Positions 9,902-20,521 are shown, counted from the first letter of the stretch. The stretch: 64,000 bases of DNA from Mycoplasma miroungirhinis (GCF_013008815.1 NZ_CP053097.1:558001-622000); one strand, 5' to 3'. The notes: a model not told the origin generated them from the sequence alone. Numbers and translations: made by a program.

Positions 9902-11708
9902 CTTCTACTAATACATCCTCATAAAATCTTAAAATATCATCTACTTGTATGTCATTAAAGTCTTTAATGTGTGTTCCAAATTCAAAACCATTATCAACTG
10001 ATTTGGCATCATTTTTTTCTCTTTTTAATGAATCAATTACACCTTTATAAATGACCTTATTTCTTCTAATAACTTCTACTTTAGCATTTGCTTTAACTTT
10101 TCCATTAACAACTTTAGCACCTGTTATTTGACCAATTTTTGAATAGAAGAAAATTTGTAATACAACTGCTTCAGCAATTTGTACTTCTTCATAAACAGGT
10201 TCTTTAAATCCTTTAATTTTGTGTGTTAATTCTTCAACAATTTTATAAATAACATTGTAATTTTTAAATACTATATTTTTTGAATCTGCATAACTTTTAA
10301 CTGATTCATTTATATTTACATTAAAACCATAAATTAAAGCTTCACAAGTGCTAGCTAAAGCAACATCAGCTTTTGTAACATCTCCTATAGTCGCTCTAAT
10401 AATTTTGATAGAAACTTCTTCAGTTGTTAAATTTATTAATGTGTTTTTAATTGCTTCAGCTGTACCTTGAACATCTGTTTTGACAATAACATTAATTATT
10501 TTGGTTTTTTCATTTGTGTTAGTTAATTGAATATTTTTTTCGTTTAATTCTTTTTGTTTATCTAAGAATTTCTTCTCTTCTGCTAGTTTTTTAGCAAATT
10601 TTTCATCACTAATACCTACAAATTTATCACCAGATTGAGGATTTGAATTTAGACCAGTAATAACACAAGGCATTCCAGGTGTTGCAAATGTTATATCATT
10701 TCCTTCAGTATCAGTTAAACTTCTAATTTTTCCATATTGACTACCAGCAACTATAAAATCACGAGGTAATAACGTTCCGTTTTCAACAATTAAAGTAGCA
10801 ACAACACCTTTTCCTTTATCTAATCTAGATTCAATAATTGTTCCAATGGCTTCACGGTTTCAAACAGCTTTTAAATCTAAAATTTCAGCTTGTAAGAAAA
10901 TAGCTTCAAATAATTTTTCAATTCCTTCACCAGTTAAGGCTGATCCATATACAAATTGTACGTCTCCTCCTCATTCTTCACTTACAATATCAGATTCAGA
11001 GAGTTGACTTTTTAATTTTTCTACATCTTTATTAGGTTTATCCATTTTATTTACAAAAACAATAATAGGAACATTAGCAGCTTTTGAATGGTCAATAGCT
11101 TCAATGGTTTGTGGTTTAACTCCATCATCTGCTGCTACAACTAAAACAACAATATCAGTTACTTTTGCTCCTCTTGAACGCATTTCGGTAAATGCTTCAT
11201 GTCCTGGAGTATCTAAAAAGGTAATATATTTTTCATCATATTTAACTTGATATGCTCCAGTATGTTGAGTAATACCACCAAATTCACTAGAAATAACATC
11301 ACTTTTTCTAATTTTATCAATCAAAGTAGTTTTACCATGGTCTACATGACCCATAATTGTAACAATTGCTGGTCTAGTTTCTAATTTTTCGTTTTCAGTA
11401 TCAATTATTAAACTATCTACTACATTTTGTGCATTTACGTTATCACTTTTAACAAAATCTCAACCAAATTCTAAACATAATTCAGCAATTTCTTCTTCGT
11501 TTAAAGTAGTATTAATATTTTTTAAAATTCCTTTTTTGAAAAAGTATGTAATGATTTCATTGGAAGTTTTAGTAATTCTTTTACTAAATTCATTAATAGT
11601 CATTGGACCTATAAAGTGGAAAATGCCATCTTCTAACTTAACTTCTGATTTTTCTAAATGAGTTTTTATATCATTTATATTTGATTTTCTATTTGATTTT
11701 TTTGCCAT
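9894..11708 (-). CDS. infB: Translation initiation factor IF-2
   Basis: 604-residue GTPase that delivers initiator tRNA to the 30S subunit and promotes subunit joining. A short N-terminal IF2-N domain (ending near [12 protein letters not shown]) is followed by the G domain with [23 protein letters not shown] and NKMDKPNKD, then domain II and the C-terminal tRNA-binding domain. The long linker of enterobacterial IF-2 is absent, as usual in mollicutes. TGA codons are read as Trp. Its start overlaps ylxR by 34 nt. Confidence 0.97.
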
Positions 11709-11962
11709 ATTCTCACCTCTTCTTCTAATTCTTTGTATTTGCCAATATTGATATTCATCTTAAAAGCTCTATTTAAAAGTCTTTTTTTAAAAAATATATC
11801 AATGTTATTTTGGTCATTTAAACATCAACAACCACGACCACCCAATTTACGTTCTGAATCAAAATAAATGTCTTTATTTATTTTTGCAAAACGTATCATT
11901 TGGTGTTGTAAATAAATCAATCCATCTACACAATTTTTTCTGTATTTTATTGGTTTTGACAT
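11675..11962 (-). CDS. ylxR: YlxR/RnpM family RNA-binding protein
   Basis: 95-residue small basic protein between nusA and infB. The N-terminal YRKNCVDG and the LGGRGCWCLND loop correspond to the conserved RxC and GRGAYxC motifs of YlxR, recently described in Bacillus as an RNase P modulator (RnpM). It starts three nucleotides after the nusA stop and its last 34 nt overlap infB. One TGA and one TGG Trp codon are used. The role is inferred from family and conserved position. Confidence 0.85.
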
Positions 11963-11965
11963 TAA

Positions 11966-13519
11966 TTATTCTTCTTCATCTCAATTAATATTATCTAAAT
12001 CTAAATCTTCAATTCCTTGGATTAAGTCTTTATCTTCATGGAAGTCACTTAATTTAGTTTTAGTTATTTGTTCATAATCTTCTTTATATGATTTTGAATA
12101 TGGTTCATCATCTTCAATGTTATCATCTAAATTATCAAGTGCTTCTTCATCCATAAATTTTGTTTGTTTAATTGCCTCTTCTAAGTCACTATCAATATTA
12201 AAAGTAGAATTTGTGTTTTGAGAATCAAAAACTCTGCTTTCAAATAACTTAGCATCTTCAATTTCAAATTCTGATTTAAATTTTTGAAGATCTTGTTCAA
12301 ATAATGAGTTAAAGTCAAAAGTATTTGTTTGTTTTCTTTGAAGTTGTCTTTTTTGTTGTTGGTGTTTTAATCTTTGCCCTTGTTCTAATAGTTCAACTTC
12401 TTCTTGACTTATATTACCATTTCAACCAAAAACAAGATTTTTTTCTAATGCCTCAGAATAACTTAAAACATTAATTTTAGAAGATGTTAATTCTACTGCT
12501 AAAACAACATTATTTCCTTTTCTTCCAATAGCCAAAGTGTGTTGACGATCAGGAACAATAACATCAAATGAATTAGCATTTTCAATGTTTTCATTTAAAA
12601 TTACATCTATTACTCTAGCTGGAGCAAGAGAATTCATAATAAATTTCTTAATATCATCACTATAATTAATAATTTCTAATTTTTCTCCATGAAGTTTTGA
12701 TTCAATTGCTTTAATTCTTTCTCCATTTGAGCCAATAATTGAACCAACTGCATCTAATAAATTATTATTTGTAGCTTTTACTGCTATTTTGGATTTATCT
12801 CCAATAATTCTTGCAATTTTTACTATTTCAATATCGTCAGTATCAAATTCAGGAATCTCGTTTTTAATAATTTGTTCTAATAAAATATTCTCTGAACTTG
12901 AAACTATAACTTGATAAAATTTACTATCTTCAGCAACATCTTTAATCACAACATCCATTAAAGTTCCTGTTTCAGGAAGAATTTTTTGGTTGGCTTTTTT
13001 TAGAAACATAAAAGCTTCAACTTCATCATCAAAAGAAACTACTGCTCCTTTATCTGTTTTTGAAATTAATTTAGCACGTAAAATTTGACCTTTTAATTGT
13101 GAATATTTTTCAAATATGACTTTCTTTTCATATTCTCTTGTTAATTGGTTAAATGTAGAAAGAATTTGTGAATATACTTTTTTAGGGAATTTTTCAAAAT
13201 CTACCTTTTCACTCATTAAATCTTCAATTTCTATTTCAGGATTTATTTTAATAGCATCAGAATAGGCAATTTGAATACATGGAATAAAATTATCTTTTTG
13301 ATCTTCATCTTCAGGATCTTCAACGACCATTTTAGAGTGATTTATTAATTCAAATACTTGATTTTTAGAATCAAAAATAAATTCTAAATCTGCATCTTTA
13401 TCATAAAGCTTTTCAAAGTTTTTTGTAATAGCTTCTTGAAACATATTTTTAACTTCATCATAAGGAATATTTTTTAATTGTGATAAATTAAAAATTTCTT
13501 CAAAAAATTTGTTTGACAT
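11966..13519 (-). CDS. nusA: Transcription termination/antitermination factor NusA
   Basis: 517-residue RNA polymerase-binding factor. The N-terminal domain is followed by an S1 domain (near GQILRAKLISKTDKGAVVSF) and two KH domains (AVGSIIGSNGERIKAIE; DVIVPDRQHTLAIGRKGNNV). TGA at 12422-12424 is Trp; after it comes an unusual C-terminal tail of about 150 residues, first basic and Gln-rich, then strongly acidic, ending WDEEE. The tail is low complexity and of unknown role. The gene sits between rimP and ylxR in the conserved order. Confidence 0.95.
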
Positions 13520-13527
13520 AAAGTCTC

Positions 13528-13956
13528 CTAATTAAAAATTACTTTTTGTATTTTATTTATATTGTCTTTTTTTATATATATTTTTTGAAATTGACCTTTA
13601 TTATTAATTTTTCCAAATAATTCATCAATTTTATTCTCTTTTAAAATAATTTCAATAACTTTTTTGTCTTTATATGGTTGATTTAATGTTATTTCAATTT
13701 TTTTATCGATGTAATTATTAAGTTCATCAAAAGGGATATTTAAATCTATTCCTTTTGAAAAAATATCTAAATAATAATTTACATTAGTATCAATTTCATC
13801 AATAAAATTGTTTATTTCTTTTGTAATTAAATTTACTTCTTTAAGATCATGAGTATTTAATTCTATACTCAAAAATCTTCCCTCTGGAGTATTTAATCAT
13901 TTACAATAACTAATTTGTGTAGTAAATTTTTTTAAAATTTCATCAATAATGTTCAT
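13528..13956 (-). CDS. rimP: Ribosome maturation factor RimP
   Basis: 142-residue protein needed for 30S maturation. Sequence similarity is modest (PEGRFLSIELNTHDLKEVN and the paired alpha/beta region), but its position as first gene of rimP-nusA-ylxR-infB-rbfA is decisive. The start ATG at 13956 is preceded by GGAGACAATT; a shorter reading from 13872 would lose the N-terminal helix, and the intervening TGA is Trp. Its promoter and leader hairpin are annotated separately. Confidence 0.85.
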
Positions 13957-13971
13957 AATTGTCTCCATTGA

Positions 13972-14022
13972 AAAAGGCTACCCCAAAAAGGGTAACCTTT
14001 TGATATAGGTCTTTTTATTATA
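13972..14022 (-). promoter_or_regulatory. Extended -10 promoter and attenuator-like hairpin upstream of rimP-nusA
   Basis: Minus strand: TGCTATAAT (TATAAT at 14017-14022) is an extended -10 box. About 10-20 nt after the expected start, AAAAGG-T-TACCC and GGGTA-G-CCTTTT form a 12-bp stem with a short loop and a U-rich 3' arm. The single imperfect pair is G-U in the minus-strand RNA but C-A in the plus-strand RNA, so the hairpin is built for the minus transcript. It ends about 16 nt before the rimP start and could attenuate the operon. Confidence 0.65.
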
Positions 14023-14328
14023 GCATAATAAAATGGATTAATAAATTTTTTGTTATTTTCTTAATATATTTAATGTATTGATTTATGTTGTTTTTTTTGA
14101 GAATTTTAAACTAATTAAGAAAATATATTTTTTAACAAGTTATGTATAACTTATTTATCATATTCATATTTATATAAATAAATTATTTTTATCATTGATT
14201 TTATTATATTTTTAAAAAAGTTGATTTTTTAGTATTTTTAAATTAAAAAATAGCTTTTTGTTTATAATTTTTATATAAAAGTATAAAATTAATAATGAAA
14301 TATTTAATAATTAATAAAGGAGGATTTT
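14023..14328. other. Intergenic region between divergent rimP and the split acyltransferase genes
   Basis: Very AT-rich spacer of about 300 nt without a credible gene. On the plus strand TATAAT at 14263-14268 is the likely -10 box for the 14329 operon, leaving a leader of about 55 nt. I see no other structure in it. Confidence 0.6.
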
Positions 14329-14580
14329 ATGCTAGATTCAAAAGATGTACAAGATAACAAAAATTCAGAAGAAGAAAATGCTCCAGCAGTTGTTGGAACT
14401 TTAACAGTTTCAAATGAGCTATTAGATTTTTCATTTTGCAATAAATCTAACAAAACTGAATGCAAAATAGATACAAAAAATAAAGATGAATGTGCATGCG
14501 GTGATTTAACACCTCGTCAAAGAGCTATTCTTGAAAGAAAACAAAAAGAAGAAGCTAAAAAAGCTAATGGAGGAAAATAA
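14329..14580 (+). CDS. Small cysteine-containing protein preceding the split E2; possible E2 linker fragment
   Basis: 83-residue protein with an excellent ribosome binding site (AAAGGAGG). I do not recognise it as a known family. It begins acidic, then has AVVGTLTVSNELLDF, which resembles the linker that follows lipoyl domains in mollicute E2 or E3 proteins; then four cysteines (37, 45, 55, 57, the last two as CAC) and a charged helix at 60-80. It ends three nucleotides before the E2 catalytic domain start. It may be what remains of the middle of an E2 gene, with the catalytic and lipoyl domains now separate, or a metal-binding partner of that complex. Confidence 0.6.
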   Translation: MLDSKDVQDNKNSEEENAPAVVGTLTVSNELLDFSFCNKSNKTECKIDTKNKDECACGDLTPRQRAILERKQKEEAKKANGGK

Positions 14581-14583
14581 ATA

Positions 14584-15285
14584 ATGGAAGCAAGAGAAGA
14601 AAAATTATCAGGAATCCGTAAAGCTATTGCAAAAAACTTAAAAAATGCAATGGACAGTGTTGCTTATACATCATTAGTTCAAAAAGCTGATGCGACAGCA
14701 TTATGAAACTATAGATTATCTGTTAAAGATAAAGTTTTAGCAGAACAAGGTGTAAAATTAACATTCTTATCATGAGTAATTAAAGCAACAAGTATTGCTT
14801 TAATGGAATTTCCAATGTTTGCTGCTAAAGTAGATGAAGAAGCAGGAGTTATTAAATATCCTGGACAAATCAACATTAGTATTGCAGTTGATACACCATA
14901 TGGACTACTAGTTCCAGTTATAAAAAATACTGAAAAACTTTCAGTAGTAGAAATCCAAAAAGAAATTGTTCGTTTAGCAGAATTAGCAAGAGGAAGAAAA
15001 ATTACTCAAGCTGATATGCAAGGTGCAGACTTTACAATTACAAATATAGGTAGTGTTGGAATTTTATTCGGGAATCCAATAATGAACTATCCACAAATCG
15101 GAATTTTAGCTGTAGGAGCTATATTTGATGAATTAGCTCGTAAAAATGGTGAAATAGTTGATAAAAAATCAGTATTTCTAACTGTTGCAGCTGATCACCG
15201 TTGAGTAGATGGTGCTGACATTGGACGTTTTAATGGACGTATTATACAATTACTTGAAGAACCAGAAAAATTAGGAGAATTATAA
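14584..15285 (+). CDS. 2-oxo acid dehydrogenase E2, catalytic (acyltransferase) domain only
   Basis: 233-residue acyltransferase domain of a 2-oxo acid dehydrogenase complex, which transfers an acyl group from lipoamide to CoA. It starts with the domain's usual LSGIRKAIAKNLKNAM and has TFLSWVIKAT, TITNIGSVG, and the active-site AADHRWVDGAD with catalytic His and Asp. The normal N-terminal lipoyl and E1/E3-binding domains are absent. ATG at 14584 follows GGAGGAAAATAA. A free lipoyl domain is encoded four nucleotides downstream, so the acyltransferase appears to work as separate polypeptides. E1 and E3 genes are not in the window, so pyruvate versus branched-chain specificity cannot be decided. 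Confidence 0.92.
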
Positions 15286-15289
15286 TTTT

Positions 15290-15526
15290 ATGTTTCAAAT
15301 GAAATTTACAGACGTAGGAGAAGGTTTACACGAAGGAACAATTGCCGAAGTTTATGTAACAGAAGGTCAAGAAGTTAAAGAAGGTGATAACCTATATTCA
15401 GTTGAAACAGATAAAATGACAACTGATATTCCTGCACCAGTCACAGGAAAAATTGCTAAAATTTTAATTGAACCAGGTAAAGAAGTAACCATTGGGGATG
15501 TTGTTTTCGAAATTGAAGAAAGTTAA
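15290..15526 (+). CDS. Stand-alone lipoyl domain protein
   Basis: 78-residue protein consisting of exactly one biotinyl/lipoyl domain: FTDVGEGLHEGTIAEVYV, then the ETDKMTTD hairpin with the lipoylated Lys42, then PGKEVTIGDVVFEI. AGGAG lies 12 nt before ATG 15290; Met at residue 4 is a less likely start. It is the last gene of the operon with the lipoyl-less E2 and presumably supplies that enzyme's swinging arm in trans. A terminator follows. Confidence 0.93.
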   Translation: MFQMKFTDVGEGLHEGTIAEVYVTEGQEVKEGDNLYSVETDKMTTDIPAPVTGKIAKILIEPGKEVTIGDVVFEIEES

Positions 15527-15542
15527 TCTTTTTAAATAATAT

Positions 15543-15572
15543 AAAAATCAGGATGAAAATCTTGATTTTTTA
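15543..15572 (+). terminator. Intrinsic terminator of the split E2 operon
   Basis: AAAAATCAGGAT and ATCTTGATTTTT pair around a GAAA loop and continue into T residues. Confidence 0.85.
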
Positions 15573-15799
15573 TATACCATTATTTCATATCATACTAATT
15601 TCTTTAAATTCTCTTTGGATTGTTAAATTAATAGTTGGTGCAACAAAATATGTTTCAATTATTTTCTTATATCTTATTTTATTATTTGATTGTAAAAATT
15701 TAATAATTCAATTAAAAAATCATTTGTATATTTTTTTAATTCACCATTATTTTTATAAAATGTATTTATTTTATAAAGTGTATATTTTAATATAATAAG

Positions 15800-17197
15800 T
15801 GATACAAATTAATTATAAAGTGCGCTTTAATATGTTTATCAGTTCGAACAAAAATTGTTCTTATTTTTAGTGCATTTTAATGTCTAAAATTTTCTTCGAT
15901 TTGTCATTTTTTTTTGATATATATCTACAAGCTCTTCAGGACTTAAAAACCTGTCTAGAAGCTGCATAAATATAATACTCATCATATTTTTGATCTTCGA
16001 TTATTTTTCATAATCTAATTCGAAAGTCATTTGTCCGACTTTTTTAAAAAATTTATTTTGTTCCATTCTTAATATTTCATAGCATTTACATAACTCTATT
16101 TGTTTTTTTCTTATTAAATTTATCAATTAAATTTATTTATCATTATTATCTTTTTTTAGCACGTTTTTTACTATATGTAATTATTCGTCTTCTATTATTT
16201 TCATTTAATCTTTTACCTTTTTAGTGAGATTGATATAAATATTCTTTTGAACACAAAATTTTCATTATTTTTAATAAAATCATCTAAATTTATAGTGCAT
16301 ATTTCTTAAAAGTTTCATATGATGTGTTTAATCTATAAGAAATAATAAAATCTATATTATGACTTTCTAAAAACCTAATATTTCATTTATAGACATACCT
16401 TTATCAGTAATAATTGTAACTGTATTTATGTTATAAGTTTTTGTAAGTTCTAAAATAAAAGGTATAAATGTATATTAATCAGATGTATTTCCTTTAAACA
16501 CTTTTAAAAACATTAGATTCCATTTGAATCTGTAGCCATTCCAATGACAACTTGATCTTCTTTAAATTTTCCATCTTTAGAATAACCTAGAATTATTAAA
16601 TCATCTCTAACAAAAGATTCAAAATAAACAGTTGAAGAATCATAAAAAATTAGTTCAATATTTCTATTTGTTTTGTTGATATTTTATCATTAATATTTTT
16701 TAAAATATTGGTTTCATTATCAACTAGAATATCTAAAAGATTGTAAAAAGTATATTTTTTGAAGAAATATTGTTTCAAAATTTATCTCTATTTTCAAAAC
16801 TTTTTATTATTGGATTATTTTATAATATTCTAGATCCCCTTTAATATTTAAGTAATTCTTCTAAATTTTTATGTTTTGTTTTTTCAATAGAATGAATCTA
16901 TTATTGAATAAAGTGTTGTTATCTCTATATTAGTTCAAACAGTTTTTTCGATGAATGATTTAAGAAAATTTAATAATGATTTGTAATTCTTTTAGATCAT
17001 CAATGTATTCTAAATTTGGTAACCATCTTTAAATATTTCATTATTTTTATCACTTTTAATAAATTAATATTACCTAAGCTACAAACTCTTTTATAAGCTT
17101 TTTAAAACCATAGGTTTTACAACTTGACAATAATCATATTTACCATTATTGTTTATCTGACTAGATATTTTTCCATATTAATGTTATATAATGACAT
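15800..17197 (-). pseudogene. Decayed IS1634-family transposase
   Basis: Minus-strand remnant of a DDE transposase of the IS1634 type (IS4 supergroup). From ATG at 17197 the pieces run in order but in different frames: NGKYDYCQVVKP, the central FYDSSTVYFESFVRDDLIIL and SKDGKFKEDQVVIGMATDSN, ITDKGMSINE, and near the C-terminus EELVDIY and FVRTDKHIKAHF. At least five frameshifts and stops separate them, so it is inactive. The C-terminus is lost near 15.8 kb. A further open minus-strand stretch of about 60 codons (15572-15760) may be its tail or another gene fragment. I could not identify terminal inverted repeats. Confidence 0.8.
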
Positions 17198-17303
17198 ATT
17201 TTCTTTATGTTTTAAATATATAATTTAATAATTTCTAGAAAATTATTCCTATTTCTTGGATCTAATTACGAAACTAAGAATAATACATTGACTAAAATTA
17301 ATT

Positions 17304-17335
17304 TAAAAAATAGCTCACTCATTTGTGAACTATTT
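17304..17335 (-). terminator. Intrinsic terminator of the 929-residue lipoprotein gene
   Basis: Minus strand AAATAGTTCAC, a six-base loop, GTGAGCTATTT and then T residues. The only imperfect pair is G-U on the minus strand and C-A on the plus strand, which fits minus-strand use. Confidence 0.85.
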
Positions 17336-17345
17336 ATTATGATTT

Positions 17346-20135
17346 TTATTTTTTGGTTGTTGAAAATTGAAGTATTGTTTGTTCTCCATAAGCTTGAGCA
17401 GCTGCTACATATGCTTGATATTTTTCTTGTGCTGTTTGTAATAGAGTTTGTTTATTATTTTGGGTTCCTGTATTTTCATTATTTGCATAATTTTTCTGTG
17501 CAGTTACAAACTCATCTAAAGCACTTAAGTAAGCTAATTGTAGTTTTCTTCTTTCTACTTTTTCTTTTGTAGTAGTTAATAATGTATCAAGTTCTTTAGA
17601 ATATGTTTTATATTCAGCATATGTTGTGCTTGTGTTAACTTTATTTTGTATTTCATTAAATTTGTTTTGGAATTCTTCATATTGATCTTTATAATCTTTT
17701 CCTAAAGAAACGATATTTGTTGAGAAGTAATCTCTTACTGCTTTATGAGATTTGTCGTATTTTGCTTTATTTGCTCATAACATAGTACTATTTAAATCTG
17801 TAATTCCTTTTTCAAATTTATCTTTTGTTTTTTCATCAGCTGTAGCTGTTGTATTAATCATTTCAATTTTTGAATTATAGTCTATTTTAATTTGATCATC
17901 ATCAAAACTATCTTTATCTGATTTTGCTTCTAATAATTTGTCAATATATTTACTGTATTCCATTAATAATTTAGTTAATTTTGTAACTTTATTAGTTGCT
18001 TTATTTATTTTTTCTGATTGTACATCTGGACTATTTACCACTGTATCTTGCTCTGCAACTTTTTGTGAATTATATGAAATTGCATTTACATATTTAGGAT
18101 CAGTGTATTTGTCAGCTTCTTTTTTATTATTTTCTTTTGCTTTTAGATATTCTAATTTATCAATTTCAGCTTGAACTAATTTTGTAGCTGCTTCATATGA
18201 TTCAACAGTTCTTGGATTTGCTAAATTATTATCAATATTTTCTAATTGAGTCATTAAATTAGCTTTTGTTGTTGGATAATCATCTAATGGTTTAGTATTT
18301 GCTTCATTAACTTTTGCTTCATATTTAGTTTTTGCTTGATTTAATTCATAATCATTTTTATCTTTTGTTGCTTTTTCAATCGCTTTATCTAATATATCTT
18401 TTGCAACTCCATAATCAGAAGTCATATCTTTATTTGCTTCTGTTTGTGCTTTTTCAATTTCTGCATCTAAATCAGTTGAAATTGCATTATATTTAGTTTC
18501 TTTTTTAAGTTCAGTAGATAATGTTTCAGCTCTTGTTTTTGAAGCTTCATAAGCTGCTTTTGCATCCATTTTTTCTTTGTCTAATTTTGCTTTTTCTAAT
18601 GCTTTATTTAAATCTTCTACACCTTTATTATATAGTTCCACTGTTTTATTAGTTTCTGCTGTAACTCTATCTTCTACTACTTTTACTTCAGAATCTAAAG
18701 TGGTTTTTGTTGTTACATAAATTGGGTTAGTTGACAATGTATCTTTACTATATGATTTAACTTCTGCTAATTTATCTTCATAAGCTTTTGAAGCTACATC
18801 TAGTTTATCTTTTTCTTCTTTAGCAATTTTTGCTTTATTTAAAGCTAATTGTAATTTTGCAGTTGCAATATTATAATCATTTGGTTCAATGGTATTATTT
18901 TTTTCTTTTTCTGAAATTGGTGTTGTTTCAGCTTCTTTAGAAGTTTTTAATTCTTCTAAAATTATTGCATATTTAGGATCTTGAAGTTGTTGTTCCATAT
19001 CCATAATTTCTGCAAGTTTTTTATCATATGCATCTTTTTGCTCTTTTAGTAATTGAGCACGAATTCTTTCTTCTTTTTCCATTTTATATGTTTGAGCAAA
19101 TTTTAGTGCTTCATCTAATTTAATTTTTCCATCAATTTTTGCTAATAATGTTACATTAAATCCTGAAATTAAATCACTTGAATTTTTTATTTCAACATCT
19201 AAAGCTGTTTTGAATTCTTGTTCTTTAGTATCTGCTATATCATTCATTTTAGATGATAGATCTCTTGCAAATAAAATTTCATCTCTGTAGAAACCTATGA
19301 ATTTTTCACCATGTACATCTTGTGTTTCTGGTCATAAATAATTATATGCTTTTGCGTAATCAGAATTTGTTTCTGGCAATACCATTTTTTGTGCATAAAA
19401 GTTTCTTACAAATAAATCATCAAAAATTGATTCATAACCTTGTTTATCTTCTGAATAATTCATTAAAGCTTGAGCGGTTTTTAATGCAAATTCATACATT
19501 AATTTTGATTCATCAGTTTCACCATTTAATGTTTTTTGCATATCAACAGTTGCATTTCATAATTCTTTTTCTGTTTCAACTAATGAAGTAATTCTTTCTG
19601 CTTTATTAGCATCAGATGTAGAAGGATCATTGTATATTGAGATAGCTTCGTTAGATTTTGAAATTTTTTCTTGATAAGCTGCTAACCCATCATATTTTTT
19701 ACCATCTAATTGTTTTTCTACTTCTTCTGCATTTTTTACTTCTTCTTTATATGTTGTCACAAATTCATCTACTAATACATAATATTTTTGTAAATAATCT
19801 GCTGTAACAGAATCAATTTTATTTGTTTCGTCTGCATTCAATTTTTTATATGATTTAACTTCATCATATTGTAATCTTCTTAATTTGTCAAAGGTATTTT
19901 TATACATTTCTTTACCAATAAATTTATCTTTTTTATCTACATCTACTAGTGTGTTTATTAAAACATTAACTTTTGAATCTAAACTCATGAAACTCTTTTG
20001 TGAATTATTCAATTCTTGTTCATTGTTAGTTTCTGTAGTTGCACATGAAGCTGTTATAGCTGCTGCTGTTGCAGCTACTGCAGTCATTGCTACTGTTGAA
20101 CCAACAAGTAAAAGATTTTTCTTCTGATTTCTCAT
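17346..20135 (-). CDS. Large coiled-coil surface lipoprotein, 929 residues
   Basis: Predicted membrane-anchored lipoprotein: a basic start, a hydrophobic Ala-rich signal segment and the lipobox ITASC give Cys27 as lipid-modified residue. The rest is almost wholly helical and rich in Lys, Glu, Ala, Asp and Thr, with loosely repeated units of about 60-80 residues of the form LDxAIEKAxxDK...YExKxxEA...TKxxLD. This suggests an elongated coiled-coil rod on the cell surface, as in many variable mycoplasma adhesins. TGA is read as Trp at three places; the stop is TAA at 17346. The start is ATG 20135 after AAAGGAACATATT. Directly upstream lies a run of 18 A residues (coding strand). The ligand is unknown. 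Confidence 0.85.
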
Positions 20136-20145
20136 AATATGTTCC

Positions 20146-20163
20146 TTTTTTTTTTTTTTTTTT
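20146..20163 (-). repeat. Homopolymeric tract (A)18 on the coding strand before the lipoprotein start
   Basis: Eighteen T residues on the plus strand, that is A on the coding strand, end one or two bases before the Shine-Dalgarno GGAA and 10 nt before the ATG. TTGAC directly precedes the run on the coding strand and could act as a -35 element, in which case the tract would set promoter spacing; otherwise it lies in the 5' leader. Such tracts slip during replication and drive on/off variation of mycoplasma lipoproteins such as the Vlp proteins of M. hyorhinis. Confidence 0.75.
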
Positions 20164-20169
20164 GTCAAT

Positions 20170-20521
20170 ATAAAAATGACATTTATTAAATATCTAAAAA
20201 TATTTTACAACAATTTTATTAAAATTAATTATTTTAATTAAAAAACCGACAAAAGAAAACAAATCTTAAACGAAACAACAACTTTTTTAATAAAATTCAT
20301 CTAATAATTTCTAAAAATAAATAATTAAAAAATTATTAATAAAATTTTGGGTTTTTAAAATTTATATATTATTTAAAAATTTGAAATTCAATTTTTTTTA
20401 AAGCAATAAAAAAACTATATTTGTTAAAAAATTAAAAAATACCTAATATAAGGCATTTAAAACGTTTTAGTTTAAATTTAAAACTATATGTTTATGTAAA
20501 TGATTTCTTTATTTTTAATAT
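20170..20521. other. Non-coding AT-rich region upstream of the lipoprotein gene
   Basis: About 350 nt with no open frame that looks like a gene. It must hold the lipoprotein promoter (minus) and the 3' end of the dnaA-dnaN-S4 transcript. TATATT-like boxes are abundant and none stands out. No clear terminator was seen after the S4 gene. Confidence 0.55.

Noticed and set aside
12422-13519. Frameshifted or fragmented nusA, infB, mnmG, polC and similar genes
   Set aside because: All apparent breaks are in-frame TGA codons at positions where Trp is acceptable; no true frameshift was seen.
15553-15795. Plus-strand hydrophobic reading frame after the lipoyl domain
   Set aside because: It begins inside the terminator hairpin, lacks a ribosome binding site and looks like AT-rich noise opposite a decayed gene.
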